Source of the DNA: Psoroptes ovis
Taxonomy: Eukaryota > Arthropoda > Arachnida > Sarcoptiformes > Psoroptidae
NCBI GenBank assembly: GCA_002943765.1
Contig: PQWQ01000006.1
Span: 1,674,001-1,738,000 of the forward strand
Length of the DNA stretch: 64,000 bases
Direction: 5' to 3'
The position numbers were made by a program, and so were the translations under genes. Below are positions 1 through 11,543 of this stretch, piece by piece (the first letter of the stretch is position 1; each line of letters starts with the position of its first letter). The notes below the pieces were generated by a model. That model ran no database searches, had not been told where the DNA came from, and worked only from the letters and a program-made list of their open reading frames with translations.

Positions 1-2210
1 TCAATGTGTTTTATGTATCGATTTATAAAGAAGTTATAGTAAAAAATGCATTCACAATAACCTCAGAATACGGCCATCGCTGATTTTTATAGACATGAGC
101 TGACCTCACGTCATTACCTCTAATCGTTCAGGAATCAAATAAATAGAAATGATTTCAGATCAATAAAAAATTTAATATATTTTCTCGTATTCTCATTCAT
201 CACTTTCAAGAATCAATTTAAATTTAAATTGTTTAACCTTCAATTTTTGATGATCGTCAAGAATTCATTATAAAATCAAACAGACAAAACATTATCGAAT
301 CATTACCACAACGAATAATAAACATTAAATAAAAGATCATGAAGAATTTCTCTATTACATTTAAATTCTATTATTGTTTGCGAAACATATCACAAAAACA
401 AAAACAAACACATTCAATTCAAGGATCAAAATCCTAGAATTGAATGCAATAGTGGAATGGAGAAAATATCATCAAATATTGAATTAGGAATAACAATATC
501 GATAACAAATGGTACAAAAGAAAAAACAATAAATGGTCGATGGAGAAAAAAAATGAATGAAGAAAACATTGTAGACATGGTTGAAATGACATTTGAATTT
601 TGAATCAAAAATAAATACTGAAAACAATGAAAATGAGAAGAATTTCTACAATCAAATGACCGAGTGTACAACATGTATGATTACATACATTAATAGAATG
701 TAGACAAATAAAAATAACATTGTTAACTTGCTTTCGCTAGAAATGAACATCTTCACACAACAACAATTGCAACATTATTTGTTTGTTTATTATCAAGTGA
801 ATTATTAAGTTATTACTATTATTCTTTTTAATTTCTTCTACAACATCATCATATGATCAAAATAATGATGATAATGTTTTATAGAAAACAAAAATAATAA
901 TATGAGAGATAAAAATATCAATAGAACAAACTAAAACACCAGAAAAAAATGCACGATTCCGAATGGGTCATGGCAATAGTTTAAACAGGGTCTTTGTTGT
1001 TGTCGTCGTTGCCGCTGTGTACAAATCATTATCATTAGTAAATCATTGTTCGTTGGTTTGTTCCAAAATAAAAAAAAAACAGTTGAAAATACTTTTCACA
1101 CATTGAAAGAGAGATGATAGAAGAGAAAAAATCATTAACAAATCGTTATCTTATTCGCGAAATTCAAGAGAATGGCTAAGGATGGCTAAGCATCTACGAA
1201 TGCAGCGAAAAGCAGCGATTGTAACGCTGAAAATTTTGTATTGTTTTGTATCAATATTCCTTATGGCTTCCTAATAAGGAAAAATTGTATCAAAAACACA
1301 TGAATCCTAGGATTTTAATAATGGAAATCACATTGAAAATTGATCTCTATTTTTTGCATAGAAAATCAATGAAATTCAAGGCAATTTAATTCGCTGAAAA
1401 TTTGCAAGACAAAATCACCATAGCAATAATTATTATTATTTTTTGTATTCACATTTATATTCTTTGATTGATTCTTTTTATAAGGAAATTTTTATCATCA
1501 TCATTTGCTTTTAATGACGATTAAACCAATATGAATCTAATTAAGTTAAATATCTTTTTACATATTAATATTATTAATTTGCCAATCATTAGATTATTAT
1601 CTATCACTGAATTTCAATTTCATCAAAAAACTTGAAAATGAAATGAAATTCAATTCAAAACTTATCAATAAAGGAAAAAATTGTCAAACTGCGGAAAAGA
1701 CGAGAAGCAAAATTCTTGAAAAAAAACTTTAACATCTTTGATGTTTAATTTCATTTCATTTTTTTCCTATCATCTTTTTAAAAGTAAATTTGATCGATGA
1801 TGATAATGATGTAGATGATGATGATGATATTTCGAAATAAGATAGAAGAAAAATAAAGAAAATGTATGAAATGTAATAAAAAAAGTGATTTGAATATGTG
1901 ATTGATTGATCGATTATATTATGTGAAATGAATATTTCTTTCACTCTTCTTTCCACCCTAAGTAATTCATGAAGATTCAAAAATAAAAGTTGAGCAAAAA
2001 ACTATTAATCCAACAACATTTCATAAGCATCATTCAAAAGCAATTTGTTTGAATAAAAGAAAAAAATATTTTTGTTTTTTTTAGGATCAGTCAATGAATT
2101 TTGAATATTTTTCAATCATTTTTTCTTTGGAAATGTATTTCAAGAAACTTTTGTATGCAAATGTAAGAGGCATAACTATCGTGAAAATTGAATTTCCAAT
2201 TTCACAGTTT

Positions 2211-2545
2211 AACCGCTTTAGAACGAATATGGCACCTATATATGGGTGACATATAAAATAAACACAATTTTTAAAAATGGCATGTTATTTATTAATTTAT
2301 TTACAATTAGTACTAAGTCCCAAGACTGAAAAAATGACATATTCTTCATGCTTAAAACAACAATGATTAAAAAATGAAAATTTACAGTGAATTTACAGCC
2401 ATAATTTAGAAAGAAAGGATTAGGGGCAAAGGGATAGGTTCAAGTTAGATATGAACGTACGAACTAATGAAGGCGGTATCGTACAATTAGCTAGCAAATA
2501 AATGAATAAACAAGAATGTTGCAATTAAAACCACATGTTGTTAAC
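2211..2545. repeat. possible degraded piggyBac-like fragment
   Basis: The sequence from about 2211 is less AT-rich than its surroundings. It begins TTTAACCGCTTTAGAACG, followed by an imperfect palindrome at 2231-2250 (GGCACC..GGGTGAC), and a second TTAACCC word lies near 2541. Ends of this style (TTAA, then CCnnTT, then a palindrome around TATATA) resemble piggyBac-like termini. No matching inverted end was found, so the boundaries are guesses. It could be chance. Confidence 0.2.
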
Positions 2546-5246
2546 CCTTTGGTTAGCAACATGCACTGGTCAAAACTAATGTACGTCCAAGAACAAATCC
2601 TAAGAAAATTCCAATCAGTTATTTGACTTTAGGACCATAAAAGTTTTTATCGTGAATTTTCAAATCTTAGATTTCCTCGTATGATGACCCCTTGTATACG
2701 GTCTCATTACACATAACATAATCAACAACATGTTTAAATTAATCAATAGAAATATATCGATATGAAAACAAGGAAGAAAGAATATCGAAAATAGATAAAA
2801 TTCCTACAAAGTAAACATAAAACCAATAAGCAATGTTGGTTTATATTGGAGCAAAATATAGAGTAAAAAATCAATTATTAATGATAAAAATATAATGAAC
2901 AAACAGGCGAATGTTTCATCAATGGAAAAACAAAGCAAGAAAAAATAGCTAATTCATTGAAATCAATCAATGATTGGTAGCAAACAAGGAATTGTAAGAT
3001 CAATAATTGAAATACAATTGACTAAGGATGATGGCAAAAACAACTCAGAAAAAAAGTATTTCACAAAATAAACAAAACAAATAATGAAAATAATAATGAA
3101 ATAATGAATGGAGATAAAGAAAAAAATTGCAACAAATTAAATTGTTACAATCATTTGGATAAATTATGATCATCATTATTGTTTGATATCTCATTAAAGC
3201 CAAGATAACACGACTATTATTAATGAAAATAATGATAACAAACAATAATAATGTTTTTATCAAAATGCAATGAAGAGAGACACGACAAGAAAATTTGACA
3301 ATAATAAATGGAAATTAGCCTTAGAATCTGATAATTTAATAATGATAATAATAGCGATTTTCGATAATAAATTGCACTAATCAAATGTAACCAAATCGAA
3401 ACAAATGAAATTGAAAAAAATGGAAACGAATGAAATGGAAAATGCGAAATGGTGAATACGAATTCAACAGAGGCGTTGAATAAATATAAATAGAATAGAA
3501 TAAATAATGTTTGTTCATGTTCATGATGATTATGATCATCATGAACTAACCAGCGAAATAGAATGGAATCAATGTCTGCACAACGCCCAAAATTCAATGT
3601 GTTGGTGCGTGCGTGTGTGATTTAATATGATATGATCATTATCTTATTGATTGTCAAATAATAATAATAATGAAAACAAGATATCTTATGAAACACACCA
3701 TCGAATGACAACAATAATGATGATGAAGATGACAAGTGAACGACATACGAAATATTTGAGAAAAAAAATGATGGAAATAATTTGTATTTTTTTAATATTT
3801 TTCATTCAATTCAATTCAACAAATCATCTATCTTTTTTGAAGAGCCGAAATTTTCCTCATCTCTCATCCGAGATAATCATCATCAACAATGATAACAGTG
3901 ATAATGATGATGATGATAATGGAAATTACATTTATCATAATACTATCCAAGATTCATTCAAACATTAGAGAATTAAATATTTCTTGGAATATATTTTGAC
4001 ATGATTTCCGTTATTTTTAGTTGTATGAAGAATTGCGAAAAATTAAAAAAAAAACTTTTTATTTTCTTTAAAAAAAATATTGAAATCTGGGCCATTTCTT
4101 CGGTTAGAAAATCTATTTCGTAGTAAGAAGCAAAGTGTACCAAGTCTTTTTATAATTCTTCCACGAAACACTTTTCCCTGATATGATGTGAATTATTTTT
4201 TTGAATTTTTCATTTTCTTAAATGAAGAATATGCAAATTTTCTAGCAACATTTTCTCAGAATTTTCTCAAAATTTTTTCATCATTATTATTTTCCATCAA
4301 AACTCATTGAAAAATTCATTGATTCTAACTTTATTTTATTTTTTTATGTTTAAAAATTATTCATTTCACATAGAGAAATGAAATGAGAAAAAACTGAGTC
4401 ACTCACAGTATGTGAGATTCGTTTGAATCGATTCTCTCGTCTAAGAAAATTCATTGAAAAAGAGAATAAATAACATGTGAAGAGAAACGCGAAAAGATGC
4501 ATTGAATAATAATAATAAAGATGAAAATGAAATTAAATTATAGCTTGAACAAAATAAAATTATGAAATAAAAAGTTACAAGAATTTTTAATGTTCGAACA
4601 CATACAGTTCGTGTTCATAGTTGAATTTATTAGATAAATTGAAATTTTCAAATTTTTTTTATTTGAAATTTTGCTGAAACTTTAATTTTGCCAAAACACG
4701 ATTGATTGGCAGCTTCGTGGTTTTTTATTTGCTGAATTTTGTCTTCAAATCAATTGATGTAGTGATGGTAAGATGAGAGATAAATAAGTTCAATAAAGGA
4801 AATGAAATAAAATGAAATGAAAAATTCATGCATCAATTTAATTAAACTGTTTTTTCAATTCGACTTTGAAGTAGAATCGGACTGAATTCCAAAGAAAACT
4901 TGAAGAAAATTGTGTCCAATTTGAACGAAAAATTCATTTCCGAATGGAAGTGAAGAAAAAAGTGAAAATCAATAAAGGAAAACACGCATACACACAGAGA
5001 CAAATAAATGAAATTTGATTGAAAATGGAAAATTTGAAAGTTTATTGTGTCTCAAATATGTTTTGGAGGAGAATCAATGGTTGTTAGAATCATTTTTCCG
5101 CAATCGCTTCAATTTCTTTGACTTCGATTTGATGCTTATGGGGTAAATCTGAAATTCAAAGTTTTTTAACAAAATTATTCGCATAAAAAAACATAGAAAT
5201 AGCCATAGAAGTTTGAAATTCAACACTATTAAATATTCAATTCAAT

Positions 5247-5247
<1 letters not shown>

Positions 5248-5278
<31 letters not shown>
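5248..5278 (+). repeat. poly(A) tract, 31 A
   Basis: An uninterrupted run of 31 A residues. No target duplication or retroposon body is visible next to it, so it is treated as a simple repeat. Confidence 0.9.
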
Positions 5279-5283
<5 letters not shown>

Positions 5284-6120
5284 AGAATTAAATTCAATTT
5301 CATGAATTGGTATGAATCAAAGATGTGACAATTGTTGTTGTTGTTGTTGCTGTAGGTTGGCCTAAAAACTTTTAGAGGCAATTTATTCTTACTTTATAAT
5401 CATTATTATTATTACTATTTATGCAGTTGCACACAAATCAACAACACTAAATTGTCGAATACATTTCCGTTTCGAAAAATGAATGAAATTCATTTAATTT
5501 CATTCAATTTGATTTGGCAAAATGAAAGTAAATGAATAAAAACGAAAAAGATGCTAAATTGATTCCGGACATTTAAACAACCAACAAACTTCAGAGAAAT
5601 ACAGAATAAAAAAAATTACCGGACAAAATCTAAAATAAAACTAAAACAATTTAATGACTATACAAAAACAACAGCTAGTGATGGTAACGACAAATAGATG
5701 AAAATAACATCAAATGATTTAGTTGTTGGTACAGAGAATAGTGGTCTTTTTCTTCATCTGAGGCCTCTACAATGATCAAACATAATTATTATTTGCATTG
5801 AAAAATAAATAAAAATTTCTACGTATAAAAAAATTCATGTTCACAATTCAGACAAATGTTTGATCAACATCAACAACACGAATTTGTCCGAGTGTACGAA
5901 TTTGTGTCGGTAATATTTGTGTTGATAAATGTTTTTGCTGTTTGCATTTGTTTGTCTTATATTTGCCTACTCAATGTGTGTGTGTATATTTGTGTAAATA
6001 ATAATTGTTTTCGATGCTTGAATGAACATTAAAACATTGAATGATTATTAGCATTAGGACATTGGAAAATAGAAATAATAATAATAATCAAGAATCTATT
6101 ATAGAATTTTATCATCATCA

Positions 6121-6189
6121 TAATAATAATAATAAATCTTTATTGCTCGGTGCGCTGCTCAAGCATTTGCACCTCTTGAATATGATATA
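6121..6189 (-). mobile_element. 5'-truncated LINE-like 3' tail with target-site duplication
   Basis: Read on the minus strand, this 69-bp insert contains TTGAGCAGCGCACC, then AATAAAG, and ends in an (ATT)n tail. It is flanked by the 12-bp direct repeat TTATCATCATCA at 6109-6120 and 6190-6201. A second copy of the same GCAGCGCACC...(ATT)n tail lies at 24770-24807 on the plus strand with its own flanking duplication. An AATAAA-like word plus a short microsatellite tail, drastic 5' truncation and variable-length duplications are typical of non-LTR retrotransposon insertions. The parent family cannot be named. The flanking duplication is low-complexity, so the second copy is the stronger evidence. 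Confidence 0.6.
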
Positions 6190-8909
6190 TTATCATCATC
6201 ATAGAATATTCTTCATTTGAAAACACAAAACAAAAACATCTGTGAAATTTTGTTTGAATTGGATTCGAAGATCAAAATATTTCGGAAAAAAATATTTTTC
6301 AAACAAAAACAAATTAAAAGAATTTGCATTTGCAAATCGGTGAATTTGAAATACGATTCAAATGTTGATTGTTTATTTATCTATTTTCCTCTCGATTCAA
6401 GTGATTTTTTCATGAAAAAAAATCAAATAAAATGATTTACATTGAAATTATAAATTTTCAATTATCGACTCAAGTATTCTTGATTGCCATCAATCTCAAT
6501 GATCAAAGGAAATAGTTTGAGAGAAAAAGTGATTCAATTTGATTTCGATTATTTAACCATTCAGTCTAACTTTTAATCAAAGATAAATATCATCAATTCC
6601 ATCAATAATAGAAGTATTATCGATTGATTATTATTTTTTTTTTCGAAAGACACGAATATTGGCAATAAATAACATACCATATGGCATAAATACAATTGGT
6701 ATCAACTGATATTTTTTCCCTGAGAAACCTTCAAGCATACAAAATTGATTCACTTACAGATACCTTGACTTTATCATATTTTTTTATATTTGAAAAATGA
6801 TTTTTGAAAAAATATTGAATAAATGAATAAAACAGACAAACAATAAATAAGAAATTGTTTTGAAAAATGTTTAAAAATTATTTGTTCAGTTTTAGAAAAA
6901 TTGTTATTATCATTTTTGTTATTAAAAGATTGCTATTCTATTTTCTTGGGATATATGATTATTATTTTTACATTCAATTTCAAATTTATAAAATATATTT
7001 GTATGAATGAGTATCAGTGTAAGAGCGTGTATTTATATCAATATCAGCATCAATCTTCAATGAGAATGTATTTAAAAAAGAAATAGAAAATCATAGATGC
7101 GTGAAATGAAAGAAATAATTTTTTGAACAAACACACAAAAACGAATACAAAACGAAATCAAATCGATACGAAACACAAAGAACATAATAACACCATTGGA
7201 ACCGATTGGGAATTTCTGAGAAAAAGAATAAAAATTTTCAAAATTCTTTCATTTTGACAGTTGTCAATTACATTCACTCAAACAATACATTCAACTAAGA
7301 AAATTTTTAACAAATTCGGAACCAGAAAAAATTGAAATTAGCATTTGTAAAAACAGTATAAGAAAAGAATTGTCAAAAAATTATTCATATTCTTTAATGT
7401 ATTCTGGTTGATTGAATTTCAATTTATTGAAATTGATAGTTATTCGTTCATTCATTGTTTTCTTTAAACATAGAAAATGAACACAAAAAGTAAAAATAAA
7501 CAGATAATTAATTAAACCATCATTATTCTCGTCGTTGTTTCACCATTATTTCCATCAATCTTGGTCTTGGAAAGGAAAAGAAAAAATTGCTTTGGTTGAA
7601 GAATTTCCAAAATATACCAAACAAAACAAGAACGATTAAGAAATAATTAAACGAAGGAATTAAACAGAGAAAGAGAAGAAGCGAGAGAGAAAAACTAATG
7701 TCAAATCCAATTCTAATTAGCAATTTGCTGAGAATAAGAATAAGAAGATGAAGAAGAATAAGATTAATTTATGTTAATTAAAAAAAACCAAACTCAAGAA
7801 AAACTGGTGTCAATTTGAATAATTTTCGCTGTAATTTATTCAGCCACATGCATTGGTTGGTATGTCAGTTCATTCAAGAGAATTATATTCTGAAAAGTGA
7901 AATGAATTTTCGTTGTTTTTTCTAGAATTTCAATCAGTTATTATTAAATGATAATAATGATAATTATTCAACCAAGTTGAATGAACTGATATTGAATTGT
8001 GTTTTTTCTTTTAATTTCATGGTTTCTACTGGTCACAAATAAAGCAAAAAAAATAAGAGAAAATATTCATTAATATTTGGCCAGAAAAAAATGATCGAAT
8101 AGCCACAGAAATTGATTTCAAAACAGAGAACAGAAAAAACATTAATAATAATTCTGCTTGAATGAATCATTATTATTACTATTACTATTATTATCTTTTG
8201 ATATTTTTACAACTTTTTTCACTCGGTCATAGAGTTTTTGTGCGGTGATTATTTATATTCAATCATTCATTCAACAGTAGTAATCAGTTGTTATAGTGAA
8301 AAATAATAGTGAAATAATTGAAATGATCCAAAATGTTTAATCATTTCATTTCAATTATTTTACCATGTATTTTAATATAAATACACATAATGTATGATAA
8401 ACAATAGTAAATCACAAAGAAATTCTGTATCAAACATTTTAGTTCGTTTCAGTATTTTTGTTTATTCATTCTTTAGATAACCTCAAGACATACATTCGAT
8501 TCAACTCATTATTCATTTTATCAAAGTTTTTATTTAGTTTTACTCAAGTTTGAGAAATGAAATATTGACAATAAAAAGGAATAAACAACTATTAGAATAA
8601 TAAACAAAAAATATCTCAGAAAAAAAAACAATTTGAAATTTAATTAAAGAATAAAGGATAAAAGAAAATGAAACATTTATCATTTCGTTTGTTTTTCATT
8701 TGTCATTATGAACGGAGAAATGAATTTTTTCTCATTATTATTATCATCAATAATATACAAAGAAATCCAAACAAAATTAAATAATTCAAATGAAATCCTA
8801 AATAGAAATCGAACTTGAAATGAAAAAGAATAAAATGTGTGTGCAAATGGAAAAAACATCTGAAACATTTTCATTTACAAAATGAATCGATGATGATGAT
8901 GATGTAGGA

Positions 8910-9096
8910 CAGCCATTCTCAACCGATGTTCCGCGGCACTTTAGTGTTCCGCCAGATTCCAAAAGTGTGCCGCCTAATTTCGTAAATCTAACTCATTCCT
9001 TTACTATTCCCTTACTTGGTGTGCCGCAAGATTTAGGAAATAAAGGCTTTTCCTTTTTTCAGTGTGCCGCGGCGAAAAAAAGGTTGAGAATGACTG
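8910..9096. mobile_element. hAT-type MITE with 8-bp target duplication
   Basis: A 187-bp non-coding element, clearly richer in G and C than its surroundings. The ends are inverted repeats: CAGCCATTCTCAACC at the left, and the reverse complement of CAGTCATTCTCAACC at the right (14 of 15 matching). A CCGCGGCAC block lies just inside each end. The 8-bp sequence ATGTAGGA is directly duplicated at 8902-8909 and 9097-9104. CAG...CTG termini and an 8-bp duplication are diagnostic of the hAT superfamily. The internal motif GTGCCGC is repeated several times. No transposase is encoded, so this is a non-autonomous copy. It probably sits in an intron of the latrophilin-like gene. Confidence 0.9.
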
Positions 9097-10043
9097 ATGT
9101 AGGAATTGAATGAACACAACAGCCAATGAATGGATTAAATAGATATTATTATTCTTATAATAAATATTTTCTCCGTTATTTCTTATTAGATTAAAATCTT
9201 TATTTATTTCTTCTTCTTCAAGTAAAAAGAAATGAAACAAAATCGAAATCGAAATGGAACGAAAAAACGAATCGGATTGAATTTGTTGAAAAAATTCGTA
9301 ATTATGATGTTTTTGCTTCTGAAATGGAATGAAACATTTGAAAATATATCGAAAAAAGTAATGAAAAGTTATTTTGTTTTTCTTTCTTAGTAAATGTACG
9401 AAACAAAATGAGTAATTTCATAGTTTTTTCTCAAATGTAAATCTTGAATCATTATTTTGAATCGAAATATTATTATTTCAATATTAATAATAATAATGTT
9501 AATATTCTCATTATTAATGCTAAATAATGATTACTATTATTCAATAATAATAATAATAAAAGTAATAGTAGTAATGACGATGGTTTAAAGGATATTTGAG
9601 GATTTTTCTCAAGGATATTATTTGAGGATTTTATTCTATTTTGTTTTTGAGGATACTTATTCTCGTAATCATTCAAATATTATTGAAATTCTTGTCAATA
9701 TTGTAAAGAAAAAATATTTTATTTTTGTTAAAATGAAAAAAAGAGGATCGAAGAGATTTATGGACAATGGGTCAATCATTTCTTTGCTTATTGAAAAATT
9801 TCAAATTTGAAAATTGAAAAATTTGACAATTGGAACATTTTGGTTAGAATCATTTTTTCGGGCAAACATTTCCACCTAAAACTTTGAATTGAAGAAAAAA
9901 TATATGATGAAGAATGAATGAAAAGTTTCAGTGAATTTAATTTTGTCAATTTTCAATGCGAAAAACAGCATCAAATTGTTTAAAATTGAGAACCCAGTGA
10001 TTTCCACTGTGTAGCCATTGGTGAAATTGTTTCGATCATTTAA

Positions 10044-10766
10044 CACTAGAACTACCAGCAATTTCAATATACCGATTTCTACCAAAACCAGTCAAATTGA
10101 CTGGTATTAAAAAAATGCTTAACGGAGTTTTCCGTCTCCATAAATCCTCAAAAATGATGAAAAGAGTTCAAGAATATTAATATTTATTGATTAATAAATT
10201 TGTGGTCATCGTCAAAACAGAATAAGACTTGATTTTCACAATTTCAAAATATGTAGATTTTGCTTTTTCTACATTTTCCGCATACAAAATTCTAACATTC
10301 ATTGCAAATATTAGGTTGTCCGAAAAGTTCTTGCCGATTTTTCAATTATTTTCTACGATATAACCGACAAAAACTTTCTGGACAACCTAATATTTGTGGA
10401 CCTATTGTAATTGCAATATCTTATTCGCCCAGAAATCTTCCCTGCGGTAGTTGATATATGATTCAGCGTTTGTTCCCTAGAAGTCTGATATTCTACTTTC
10501 ACTTTCACGATCTTATGATTCTTAGAAGTCATAATATCTTCATTTTAACATGACCAGTCATTTTGACTGGTTACGGTCGAAATTAGTGCAACCAAAAATA
10601 TCTCGCTATCAACATAATGTAAGGTGAAATTGAATACATAAAATGTATTCTCTACTCAAAGATACAAAAGTCATAACATCATTTTTTAAAAAAAATTTTG
10701 ATGTCCTAGCAATTTTGAATTGAAGTAGCACGACCAGTCAAAATGACTGCTCTGGTAGTTCTAGTG
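10044..10766. mobile_element. piggyBac-type MITE (723 bp) flanked by TTAA
   Basis: The element is bounded by a perfect 15-bp inverted repeat, CACTAGAACTACCAG at 10044-10058 and its reverse complement at 10752-10766. TTAA lies on both sides (10040-10043 and 10767-10770), the target site used by piggyBac transposases. Subterminal palindromes built on ACCAGTCA..TGACTGGT occur at 10087-10105, 10553-10571 and (one arm shortened) 10733-10749; they could be transposase-binding sites. There is no credible transposase reading frame, so the copy is non-autonomous. A mariner-type MITE is inserted inside it at 10311-10390. Confidence 0.85.
10311..10390. mobile_element. mariner-type MITE nested in the piggyBac-type element
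   Basis: An 80-bp near-perfect long hairpin. It starts TTAGGTTGTCCGAAAAGTTC and ends with the reverse complement of TTAGGTTGTCCAGAAAGTTT; the terminal 28 bp match at 23 positions. It is flanked by TA on both sides (10309-10310, 10391-10392), the Tc1/mariner target duplication. TTAGGTTG-type ends followed by an AAAGT word are common among mariner elements. It consists of little more than the two terminal repeats, with no coding capacity. Confidence 0.85.
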
Positions 10767-11044
10767 TTAAAAAATGAATGAAGAACTGTAATTGAAAATT
10801 TTATAAACAACTGAACGAGGTAAAAAAGGAAATCAAATCACAATTTTCATAAAAATTACTGAAATAATGGGGTGTTCATTGATGTTTAAATTTGAAAAAA
10901 ATAAAAAATTCAATCATAATTCAATTGCAAATGGGTAATAATGTAATAATGAAATATGAACAAAATAAATAAATAATAAAATGGATGAATAAATTTCACA
11001 AAAATGAACAGGAAAAAATAAAAATGAAAAAATTCGCAACAAAC

Positions 11045-11543
11045 CTTTCGATTAAAATTGGCAAAATTGAATTGCCGGAAGCACAATTGACGCTCCAATC
11101 CAAAAAACCACTTGGATTACACAATTGAATGCTAAAACGGCCAAAATTAGCTCGCAATACATCGATATGTTTATCATTTTGTCGACATGACAATTCTAAT
11201 TGATCATCTTCACATACATAAATTGATTCACGAATTGATGTCGATGATGATGATGAATTGCCATTAATTAATGATTTATTCATTATTAATGATGATGTAG
11301 ATGATGATGATGGTGATGAATCAAATGATGATGTCAATGATGATGATAAAAATGGAAAACGTTTTTTACGTTTCATTACATTGAATGTGTCATTATTATT
11401 ATTATCATTAATTTTATTATGATCAAACAATTTCAAAGGATTGCTTTCTTCGAATTCATTTATCATCAATGATTGATGAATATTATTATTATTTCGTTGC
11501 TGTTGTTGCTGCTTGTATTGTTGTTGTTGCTGTTGCAATGAAT
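11045..11543 (-). CDS. Cirl: latrophilin/Cirl-like protein, exon with Gln/Asn/Ser-rich linker and first half of SUEL lectin domain
   Basis: Residues about 79-245 of the predicted protein. The exon opens with Gln and Asn tracts, then a basic RKKR-F site (about residues 137-141), a Ser-rich stretch, and from about residue 187 a SUEL/Gal-lectin (rhamnose-binding) domain: YVCEDDQLELSC, then RANFGRFSIQLCN and DWSVNC. The ANFGRFSI..CN....WSVNC pattern is that of latrophilin/Cirl adhesion GPCRs, where the domain binds teneurin or FLRT ligands at the cell surface. The 3' end is a donor (AAAG, then GTTTGT) in phase 2, inside the codon for the Arg before the next expected Cys. The 5' end is best placed after the acceptor TATGCTAG, in phase 1, which matches the donor at 27445. 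The remaining lectin half and the GPCR part are outside the window. Another SUEL-domain protein is possible but fits less well. Confidence 0.72.

Larger units (their letters stand above)
1..11044. other. AT-rich non-coding stretch, probably intron of the latrophilin-like gene
   Basis: No convincing coding exon was found on either strand. Open frames here are short, AT-driven and lack family features. The sequence is made of A- or T-rich words, trinucleotide runs (ATT, ATG) and several mobile-element remnants listed separately. Because a minus-strand exon ends at 11045 with a splice donor (AAAG then GTTTGT), at least the right part should be intron of that gene. The exon completing its lectin domain was looked for (a reverse-complemented FGDPCPGT-like coding stretch) and not found, so it probably lies beyond the left edge. 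Confidence 0.5.

Noticed and set aside
3651..3968. 105-residue + ORF with a hydrophobic stretch
   Set aside because: Lacks an ATG at its opening, is built from ATG/AAT runs and has no splice or domain support.
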